This document shows, one piece after another, positions 57,755-64,000 of a stretch of 64,000 nucleotides of DNA. Numbering within the stretch: the stretch's first letter is position 1; each line of letters begins with the position of its first letter. The stretch is from Nonomuraea jiangxiensis (GTDB lineage Bacteria > Actinomycetota > Actinomycetes > Streptosporangiales > Streptosporangiaceae), in assembly GCF_900099965.1 (NCBI RefSeq), contig NZ_FNDJ01000012.1:248001-312000 (forward strand), read 5' to 3'. The notes under the pieces were generated by a model, which saw only the letters and a list, made by a program, of their open reading frames with translations, searched no databases and was not told the DNA's origin. The position numbers were made by a program, and so were the translations under genes.

Positions 57755-59893
57755 CTACCGGTGGCGGAGCCGGGTCAGCAGGTCGAGGGCGGCGTCGGCG
57801 ATCACGGTGCCCGGCGGGAAGATCGCGGTGGCGCCCGCCGCCCGGAGCTCGTCGTGGTCGCCCGGCGGGACGACGCCGCCGACCACGATCATGATGTCGG
57901 AGGCGTCGAGGTCGGCCAGCGCCCGGCGCAGCGCCGGCACCAGCGTGAGGTGGCCGCCGGCCAGCGAGGACACGCCCACCACGTGCACGTCGGCCTCGAC
58001 CGCCTGCCTGGCGACCTCCTCCGGCGTCTGGAACAGCGGGCCGACGTCCACGTCGAAGCCCAGGTCGGCGAAGGCGGTGGCGATCACCTTCTGGCCGCGG
58101 TCGTGCCCGTCCTGGCCCACCTTGGCCACCAGGATGCGCGGCCGGCGGCCCTCGGCCCGTTCGAAGTCGGCGCAGGCGCGGCGGGCGCGCTCGACGTCGG
58201 CGGCCGGGCCTGACTCGTCGCGGTACACCCCAGAAATGGTACGTACCTGCTCGGCGTGCCGCCCGAACACCCGTTCAAGCGCGTCGGAGATCTCGCCCAC
58301 CGTGGCCTTGGCGCGGGCGGCGTCCACGGCCAGTTTGAGCAGGTTGTGCTCCAGGCCGGGCGCGGGGTCGGCGGCGGCCTTGGTGAGCGCGTCGAGGGCC
58401 CGCCGGACGGCGTCGTCGTCGCGCTCGGCCCGCAGCCGGGCCAGTTTGTCGAGCTGGCGGGCGCGTACGGCGCTGTTGTCGACCTTGAGCACCTCGATGT
58501 CCTCGTCGGCGTCCGCGCGGTATTTGTTCACCCCGATGACGGGCTGGCGGCCGGAGTCGATGCGGGCCTGGGTCCGGGCGGCCGCCTCCTCGATGCGCAG
58601 CTTGGGCAGGCCCGCCTCGATGGCCCTGGCCATGCCGCCGGCGGACTCGACCTCGCGGATGTGGCCCCAGGCGCGTTCGGCGAGGTCGTGGGTGAGGCGC
58701 TCGACGTAGTAGGAGCCGCCCCAGGGGTCGATCACCCGGGTCGTGCCGGACTCCTGCTGCAGGAGGAGCTGGGTGTTGCGGGCGATGCGCGCGGAGAAGT
58801 CGCTGGGCAGGGCGAGCGCCTCGTCCAGCGCGTTGGTGTGCAGCGACTGGGTGTGGCCCTGGGTGGCGGCCATGGCCTCCACGCAGGTGCGGGTCACGTT
58901 GTTGAACACGTCCTGCGCGGTCAGCGACCAGCCGGAGGTCTGGCTGTGCGTACGGAGGCTCAACGATTTCGGGTTTCTGGCATCGAACCCGGACACGAGC
59001 TTGGCCCACAACAACCGGGCGGCCCGGAGCTTGGCGACCTCCATGAAGAAGTTCATGCCGATGCACCAGAAGAACGACAACCGCGGCGCGAACCGGTCGA
59101 TGTCCAGCCCCGCGGCCACTCCGGCGCGCAGGTATTCCACCCCGTCGGCCAGCGTGTAGGCCAGCTCCAGGTCGCAGGTGGCCCCGGCCTCCTGGATGTG
59201 ATAGCCAGAAATGCTGATCGAGTTAAATTTCGGCATCTTCTCGCTCGTATAAGCGAAAATATCCGAAATGATCCGCATCGACGGTCCCGGCGGATAAATG
59301 TAGGTGTTGCGGACCATGAACTCCTTGAGGATGTCGTTCTGGATGGTCCCCGCCAGATCCTCCGGCGCGACGCCCTGCTCCTCGGCCGCCACGATGTAGA
59401 GGGCGAGCACGGGCAGCACCGCGCCGTTCATGGTCATGGACACCGACATGCGCTCCAGCGGGATGCCGTCGAACAGCTGCCGCATGTCGTAGATCGAGTC
59501 GATCGCCACCCCCGCCATGCCCACGTCCCCGGCCACCCGCGGGTGATCGGAGTCGTATCCCCGGTGGGTGGCCAGGTCGAACGCCACCGACAGGCCCTTC
59601 TGCCCGGCCGCCAGGTTGCGCCGGTAGAAGGCGTTGGAGTCCTCGGCCGTGGAGAAGCCGGCGTACTGCCGGATGGTCCACGGCTGGTTGACGTACATGG
59701 TGGGGTAGGGACCGCGCAGGTAGGGGGCGGCGCCCGGATAGGTGTGCAGGAAGTCGAGCCCGTCGAGGTCACCGGCCGTGTAGAGCGGCTTGACGCCGAT
59801 TCCCTCGGGGGTCTCCCAGACCTCGCCCGCCGGCGGCTCCGCGTCCTTGGCGGGCCGGGTGTCGAGCGGAACGCCGGAGAAGTCCGGGATCAT
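57755..59893 (-). CDS. mutB: Methylmalonyl-CoA mutase large subunit
   Basis: A 712-residue B12 enzyme interconverting (R)-methylmalonyl-CoA and succinyl-CoA. The TIM-barrel part has TIRQYAGFSTAEDSNAFYRR and RTHSQTSGWSLTAQDVFNN. The C-terminal B12-binding domain has KVGQDGHDRGQKV (DxHxxG, His ligand to cobalt), SSLAGGH and GGVVPPGD. The ATG at 59893 overlaps the small-subunit stop by 4 bases. In actinomycetes this supports propionate and odd-chain or branched-chain catabolism and supplies polyketide extender units. Confidence 0.97.
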   Translation of the reverse strand: MIPDFSGVPLDTRPAKDAEPPAGEVWETPEGIGVKPLYTAGDLDGLDFLHTYPGAAPYLRGPYPTMYVNQPWTIRQYAGFSTAEDSNAFYRRNLAAGQKGLSVAFDLATHRGYDSDHPRVAGDVGMAGVAIDSIYDMRQLFDGIPLERMSVSMTMNGAVLPVLALYIVAAEEQGVAPEDLAGTIQNDILKEFMVRNTYIYPPGPSMRIISDIFAYTSEKMPKFNSISISGYHIQEAGATCDLELAYTLADGVEYLRAGVAAGLDIDRFAPRLSFFWCIGMNFFMEVAKLRAARLLWAKLVSGFDARNPKSLSLRTHSQTSGWSLTAQDVFNNVTRTCVEAMAATQGHTQSLHTNALDEALALPSDFSARIARNTQLLLQQESGTTRVIDPWGGSYYVERLTHDLAERAWGHIREVESAGGMARAIEAGLPKLRIEEAAARTQARIDSGRQPVIGVNKYRADADEDIEVLKVDNSAVRARQLDKLARLRAERDDDAVRRALDALTKAAADPAPGLEHNLLKLAVDAARAKATVGEISDALERVFGRHAEQVRTISGVYRDESGPAADVERARRACADFERAEGRRPRILVAKVGQDGHDRGQKVIATAFADLGFDVDVGPLFQTPEEVARQAVEADVHVVGVSSLAGGHLTLVPALRRALADLDASDIMIVVGGVVPPGDHDELRAAGATAIFPPGTVIADAALDLLTRLRHR

Positions 59894-61647
59894 CGGGTCA
59901 CCTCCAGGTCGTCGAAGGTCTCGCGGAGCACGGCCAGGGCGTCGCAACCGGCGTAGAGGTTGGCGTCCACGCCTTCGTAGTGACCCTTCCCCGCCAGCCA
60001 CACCTTTCTCGCGCCCGCCCGGACCAGCGCGGTGGCCACGGCGGCGGCGTGCTGGGCGTAGAGCTTGTCGGTGGAGCACAGGCAGGCGACGCGGGAGCCG
60101 CTGACGGCGAAGGCGGTGGCGATCTGCTCGGGGTCGGCGCCCGGGCCCGCGGTCTCGGTGTCCAGGCCGCCCGCCCCGAACAGGTTGGCCGCGAACGACG
60201 CCCTGGCCGTGTAGGCGGCCAGCGGGCCGATGGTGGCCAGGAACACCTTGGGCCGCTCGGGCTGCGCGTCGGCGAGGTCTCTCAGGTCCTCGAACGCCCG
60301 CGCGTACCGCACCTTCGGCGGGCCGTCCGTGGAGGTCCGGGAAGGGGCCGCCTGCGGGCCGGGCTCCACGGCGGGCGGGCGGCGGAGCGGGGTCTCGTGG
60401 ATGTTCGGGAACTCGCTCACGCCGGTGATCGGGAAGCGCCGGTGGGCGATGTCGGCGTCGCGGCGGGCGCGGGTGGCGGCCAGCCGCTCCGACACCCGCC
60501 CGGAGGCCGCCTCGATCCCCCCGGCGGCCTCGATCTCCTGGAACCAGGCCCAGGCGCGCTCGGCCAGCTCGGCGGTGCGATGTTCGACGTAGTAGGAGCC
60601 GCCCGCGGGGTCGATCACCCGCCCCAGCCCGGACTCCTCCAGCAGCAGCGACTGCGTGTTACGGGCGATACGGCGTGAGAAGGCGTCGGGCGGCCCGAGG
60701 CAGGCGTCGAACGGCTGCACGGTGACCGCCTCGGCCCCGCCCACCCCGGCGGCGAAGCAGGCCACGGCGGTGCGGAGCAGGTTGACCCAGGGGTCGCGGG
60801 TGGTCATCATGGCCGAGCTGGTGACGGCGTGCTGCCGTTGCGCCCCGTGCTCGGCGGCCCCGCACACCTCGGCGACCCTGGCCCACAGGCGCCGCGCGGC
60901 CCGCAGCTTGGCGATGGTGGCGAACTGGTCGTCGGTGGCGGCGTACCGGAAGTCGATCTGGTCCAGCGCCTGCGCCACGGAGAGCCCGCCGCCGGTGAGC
61001 ACCCGCAGCTCGGCGACGCCCCGCGCGATCGAGCAGCCCAGCTCGTCGGCGTCGCCGCCGCCGGCGTCGTGGTAGGGAGTGGCGTCCACGGTGACGGCCC
61101 GCAGCCCGGGGAAGTCCGCCAGGCAGCGGCGGGCCAGCCGGAGCCCCAGGGCGCCCGCGGCGCCCAGGTTGCCGCGGGGCGCGACGCCGCGCTCGGCGGC
61201 CAGGCCGAACAGGACCTCGGCGGCCTCCTCAGCCAGCTCCCCGGCCTCCAGCACGACGGGCGCCAGGTCGAGGTAGACCTCCGCGAGCACCGCGCCCAGC
61301 GACTCCACCGGGATGGCCCCGGGCCCGACGACCAGCCACAGCGAGGTGACGCCGCCCTCCAGATCGGCCAGCACGGCCTCCGGGTCGGGCAGGGCGTGCC
61401 GCTGCCGTACGTCCCATCCGGCGACCGCCCGGGACCCCCGCAGGAACGGGTAGGCACCGGGCAGGCCGGGATCGCCCGGCAGGTCGTCCGGGTCGTAGAG
61501 CGGCGCGACCGTCATCCCGTCATAGGTGGCGCCGGCCAGCGCCTCCTCCGGCGAGTCCGTATCGACCCCGGACCGGCGCAGCACCTCGACCGCCAGCGCG
61601 CGCCAGTCGTCTCGGGTGATGGACGCGAAACCCGATGCGAGTTCCAT
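59890..61647 (-). CDS. mutA: Methylmalonyl-CoA mutase small subunit
   Basis: A 585-residue paralogue of the large subunit that lacks the cobalt ligand motif (KVFLATIGPLAAYTARASF where MutB has DGHDRG), as expected for the non-catalytic subunit of the heterodimer. It keeps the barrel fold (SSAMMTTRDPWVNLLRTAVAC). The ATG at 61647 is supported by a TACTAT -10 seven bases upstream, giving a leaderless mutAB transcript. Confidence 0.95.
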   Translation of the reverse strand: MELASGFASITRDDWRALAVEVLRRSGVDTDSPEEALAGATYDGMTVAPLYDPDDLPGDPGLPGAYPFLRGSRAVAGWDVRQRHALPDPEAVLADLEGGVTSLWLVVGPGAIPVESLGAVLAEVYLDLAPVVLEAGELAEEAAEVLFGLAAERGVAPRGNLGAAGALGLRLARRCLADFPGLRAVTVDATPYHDAGGGDADELGCSIARGVAELRVLTGGGLSVAQALDQIDFRYAATDDQFATIAKLRAARRLWARVAEVCGAAEHGAQRQHAVTSSAMMTTRDPWVNLLRTAVACFAAGVGGAEAVTVQPFDACLGPPDAFSRRIARNTQSLLLEESGLGRVIDPAGGSYYVEHRTAELAERAWAWFQEIEAAGGIEAASGRVSERLAATRARRDADIAHRRFPITGVSEFPNIHETPLRRPPAVEPGPQAAPSRTSTDGPPKVRYARAFEDLRDLADAQPERPKVFLATIGPLAAYTARASFAANLFGAGGLDTETAGPGADPEQIATAFAVSGSRVACLCSTDKLYAQHAAAVATALVRAGARKVWLAGKGHYEGVDANLYAGCDALAVLRETFDDLEVTR

Positions 61648-61654
61648 GATTCGG

Positions 61655-61660
61655 ATAGTA
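61655..61660 (-). promoter_or_regulatory. -10 element of the leaderless mutAB operon
   Basis: On the minus strand TACTAT lies 7 bases before the ATG at 61647. TTGTGA about 19 bases further upstream may be the -35. Confidence 0.55.
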
Positions 61661-61695
61661 GGTGGAAACGCGGCCATCCTCACAACCGGGTGGGG

Positions 61696-62514
61696 TCAGG
61701 ACGGCGCCTCCCAGGTCAGCCGCCAGGTGACCGGCCCCACGATCCCGTCGTCGGGCACCTGCTGTCGGCGCTGGAAACGCCGGCACACCTCACGCGACTC
61801 GCTCCCGTACGCGCCGTCCACCGCCAGCTCCCAGCCGCGTGCCCGCATCTGCCGCTGCCAGGTGCGTACGTCCTCGCCGCGCGTCACCGGCGGATAGCGC
61901 AGCAGCCGGCCGGGGAACGGCGGGGCCGAGGGCCTGTCCGGGGGTGTGTCCGGGGGTGTGTCCGGGGGTGTGTCCGGGGGTGTGTCCGGCACCGGCCCGC
62001 CGTCGGCCGGCCGGGGCGCGCCCCGCCTGACCCAGGTGTAGAGGGGCTGGCCGGGGCAGTCGGTCGAGTATCCGTCCCGGTGCCCCTTGATCTCCTTGCC
62101 GGCCTCCCCGTGCTCGCGGGTGTACTGGATGGCGTCGAGGATCGCGTGCAGCAGCTCGTCGGGCGGCTGCACCAGCCCCGCGTTGCCGACCAGCCCGAGC
62201 ACCGCGTAGTGGCCCGCGTTGAGCCCCGGGCCGTTGGCGGCGGGCAGGTTGTGCAGCCCTCGTCCCTCGAACACCATGCGGTGCGGGCAGGCGACGAAGG
62301 AGTAGGCGATGTCGATCCAGCCGTTGCCGTCCATGTGGTAAGCCTGGATGGATCGCACCAGGTCCACGCAGCCGCCATGGTCGGAGACGATGCCCGGGTC
62401 CACCCTGCCGCCCGTGTAGTGCACCTTCACGCCTTTGGTGGATTCGAGCTGTGTGTAGTCGCCACGCGGCGAACGGGCGTTCCAGTCACGTCTTAACACC
62501 AGGTCAATGGCCAC
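61696..62514 (-). CDS. PGRP-type N-acetylmuramoyl-L-alanine amidase with peptidoglycan-binding domain
   Basis: A 272-residue protein. Residues 1-165 form an amidase_2/PGRP domain with zinc ligands expected in KVHYTGG, and GHRDGYSTDCPG, and the WIDIAYSF block. A linker with four DTPP units follows, then a peptidoglycan-binding_1 domain (GEDVRTWQRQMRARGWELAV ... RRFQRRQQVPDDGIVG). No Sec or Tat signal is visible from the GTG at 62514, which is odd for a wall hydrolase; export could use another path, or it may act at lysis. The GTG has CGGAG upstream. Confidence 0.88.
   Translation of the reverse strand: MAIDLVLRRDWNARSPRGDYTQLESTKGVKVHYTGGRVDPGIVSDHGGCVDLVRSIQAYHMDGNGWIDIAYSFVACPHRMVFEGRGLHNLPAANGPGLNAGHYAVLGLVGNAGLVQPPDELLHAILDAIQYTREHGEAGKEIKGHRDGYSTDCPGQPLYTWVRRGAPRPADGGPVPDTPPDTPPDTPPDTPPDRPSAPPFPGRLLRYPPVTRGEDVRTWQRQMRARGWELAVDGAYGSESREVCRRFQRRQQVPDDGIVGPVTWRLTWEAPS
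61934..61988. repeat. 12-bp minisatellite in the amidase linker
   Basis: TGTGTCCGGGGG is repeated in tandem about four and a half times, encoding DTPP units. Exact copies suggest length variation between strains. Confidence 0.85.
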
Positions 62515-62595
62515 GGTGATCTCCGAGAGTAGATATCGCGAACACTGAGCGTAACGCGCGGAGTGCCGGTGGGTCCCCGGGATCGGGATTTTCCG

Positions 62596-63534
62596 CTACG
62601 GCCTGATCACCCGCTGGTCCGTCACGATCGCGGTGATCAGGTCGTGCGGGGTCACGTCGAAGGCCGGGTTCAGCGCCCGTGTGCCCTCGGGGGCCAGCCG
62701 GGTCCCCCCGATGGTCACGATCTCCTCCGCGCCCCGGTCCTCGATCTCGATGTGCTCGCCGGACGGGGTGGCCGGGTCGATCGTGGACTCCGGCGCGACC
62801 ACCACGAACGGCACCCCGGCCCGTTCCGCGCCGAGCGCGAGGGCGTACGAGCCGATCTTGTTGGCGGTGTCGCCGTTGGCGGCGATCCGGTCCGCGCCGA
62901 TGAGCACCGCGTCGACCTGCCCCTTGGCCAGCAGGTACGGCCCGGCGGAGTCGGCGATGAGGCGGTGCGGCGCGCCCATCCTGGCCAGCTCCCAGGTGGT
63001 CAGCCGGGCACCCTGGAGCAGCGGGCGGGTCTCCAGGGCGAGCACCTCGGCCAGCCGCCCGCGCTCGTGCAGCGTCTGCACGACGCCGAGCGCGGTGCCA
63101 CGTTCGACGGCGGCGAGCCCGCCGGTGTTGCAGACGGTCATGATCCGCAGCCGGTCGCCTTCGAGCAGGTCGGCCCCGCGCTCGCCCATGGCCCGGCAGG
63201 CGGCGATGTCGTCGTCGCGCACGCGCAGCGCGGCGGCCAGCACCGCCTCGCGGCCCCCGGACAGGTGCGCGGCCGCCCGGTCCACGCCCCACGCGAGGTT
63301 GACGGCGGTGGGCCGGGCGGCGCGGAGCGCGGCGATCGCGGCGAGGTCACCGTCGGCGAGCACGACTCCGAGCGCACCGGCCACGCCGAGCGCGGGGGCA
63401 CCGCGCACGGCCAGCCGCCGGATGGCGTCCACCAGTTCCTCGACGGTGTGGATGCGCAGCATCACGCACTTGCCGGGCAGCAGGGTCTGGTCCACGAGCT
63501 CCACGGCGCCGTCGACCCAATCGATGGTCCTCAC
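62596..63534 (-). CDS. mtnA: S-methyl-5-thioribose-1-phosphate isomerase
   Basis: A 312-residue methionine-salvage enzyme converting methylthioribose-1-P to methylthioribulose-1-P. Motifs are VRGAPALGVAGA, MTVCNTGGLA (catalytic Cys), LIGADRIAANGDTANKIGSYALA (catalytic Asp) and FDVTPHDLITAIVT. The GTG at 63534 is preferred over the TTG at 63540 because a TAGCGT -10 lies exactly 6 bases upstream. No other mtn genes are adjacent. Confidence 0.95.
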   Translation of the reverse strand: MRTIDWVDGAVELVDQTLLPGKCVMLRIHTVEELVDAIRRLAVRGAPALGVAGALGVVLADGDLAAIAALRAARPTAVNLAWGVDRAAAHLSGGREAVLAAALRVRDDDIAACRAMGERGADLLEGDRLRIMTVCNTGGLAAVERGTALGVVQTLHERGRLAEVLALETRPLLQGARLTTWELARMGAPHRLIADSAGPYLLAKGQVDAVLIGADRIAANGDTANKIGSYALALGAERAGVPFVVVAPESTIDPATPSGEHIEIEDRGAEEIVTIGGTRLAPEGTRALNPAFDVTPHDLITAIVTDQRVIRP

Positions 63535-63540
63535 GGCCAA

Positions 63541-63546
63541 ACGCTA
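63541..63546 (-). promoter_or_regulatory. -10 element of the leaderless mtnA gene
   Basis: On the minus strand TAGCGT (TANNNT) ends 6 bases before the GTG at 63534. Confidence 0.5.
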
Positions 63547-63568
63547 ACTTATCCGGCAACCCACACAT

Positions 63569-64000
63569 TCAGCGCTCGGCGAGCACGATCACCGAGTCAC
63601 CCTCGTCCAGCACGATGGGCTCGGCCTTGGCGGGGTTGAGGACGATGCCGTAGTGCGGGGGATCGTTCCTGGCCTGGGCGTTGCGGTAGCCGATGGCGGT
63701 CTCGCCCCTGCGCCGGGCGGCCTCCACGACCGTGGAGAACGTCACCTTCGTGCCCGGCCTGACGTAGGACGTGGCCGGGCGCGGGTAGATCTCGGACCCG
63801 CACGAGTCGAACAGGTAGGCGAACACGTCGGCGAGGTGGCGGTTCTCGGCCAGCTGGGCGAGGAGCAGGCCGATGACGGTGTCGCTGATCACGATGTCGT
63901 CGGCCTCGGTGACCTCGGCCAGGGCGCGGTTGTTCTCGTCGTGCATCTCGCTGACGATCGAGTAGTGCTCGCCGAGCGTGCTCTGCATGTCGCGGAGCTG
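63569..64000 (-). CDS. CASTOR/POLLUX-related putative ion channel (3' part)
   Basis: The C-terminal 143 residues of a gene that runs off the right edge. The segment (EADDIVISDTVIGLLLAQLAENRHLADVF and RPATSYVRPGTKVTFSTVVEAARRRGETAIGYR) matches the end of bacterial CASTOR/POLLUX-like proteins, which pair a short TM channel with RCK-type NAD-binding domains. A potassium or other cation role is assumed from the family. The TM part lies outside the window. Confidence 0.75.
   Translation of the reverse strand, partial: QLRDMQSTLGEHYSIVSEMHDENNRALAEVTEADDIVISDTVIGLLLAQLAENRHLADVFAYLFDSCGSEIYPRPATSYVRPGTKVTFSTVVEAARRRGETAIGYRNAQARNDPPHYGIVLNPAKAEPIVLDEGDSVIVLAER

Overview
The window comes from a high-GC actinobacterium, most likely a member of the Streptosporangiaceae such as Nonomuraea or a close relative. 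This rests on very high GC, frequent GTG starts, ATGA-coupled operons, F420-type and methylmalonyl-CoA genes, and several genes that appear leaderless. No rRNA, tRNA, intact transposase or CRISPR array was seen.

Left part (1-24.6 kb). It carries a heme oxygenase, a TetR regulator, a DHA2-type efflux pump, a cytochrome P450 and a secreted FG-GAP beta-propeller protein. A six-gene minus-strand operon (11651 to 5693) encodes a MacAB-like exporter (fusion protein, ATPase, permease), a glycine-rich membrane-anchored protein and a response regulator/histidine kinase pair. A second, divergent membrane-fusion protein has a roughly 250-residue Pro/Thr/Gly-rich insertion. PhoD, HAD phosphatases, an XRE regulator behind a double operator, ArfB, a stearoyl-ACP-type desaturase with a putative iron box, two tandem coiled-coil paralogues, an M20 amidohydrolase and an alcohol dehydrogenase follow.

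Middle part (24.7-34.8 kb). A peptide-type ABC importer (SBP, two permeases, two ATPases) runs into a double-GNAT gene. It is followed by namZ (DUF1343 exo-N-acetylmuramidase), murQ (MurNAc-6-P etherase) and a serine beta-lactamase-like hydrolase. Near-identical 15-bp RpiR-like palindromes lie upstream of the importer and between namZ and murQ. I read this as a muropeptide import and recycling regulon that uses an ABC importer in place of the PTS, which is the most interesting system in the window.

Accessory island (about 36.2-42.4 kb). It has lower GC and contains a decayed integrative element: a D12-class adenine methylase with deletions and frameshifts, a tyrosine integrase with a frameshift and an internal amber codon, and two small element genes, one with a 1-nt insertion. 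Next to it are an intact, unrecognised 969-residue beta-rich protein and several orphan small ORFs.

Right part (42.5-64 kb). It carries an APH-family kinase, a His-rich zinc ribbon protein, a lipoprotein, an ABC-F protein with a possible attenuator leader, a CGNR regulator, an acyl-CoA synthetase and thioesterase, and a TetR/acyltransferase-3 pair. These are followed by a DUF5596-like acyltransferase with a CehA/McbA-type metallohydrolase. Methylmalonyl-CoA mutase (mutA, mutB) is separated from its chaperone meaB by an oppositely oriented Ser/Thr kinase whose catalytic HRD is HGN. A PGRP-type amidase, mtnA and the 3' part of a CASTOR/POLLUX-like channel gene close the window.
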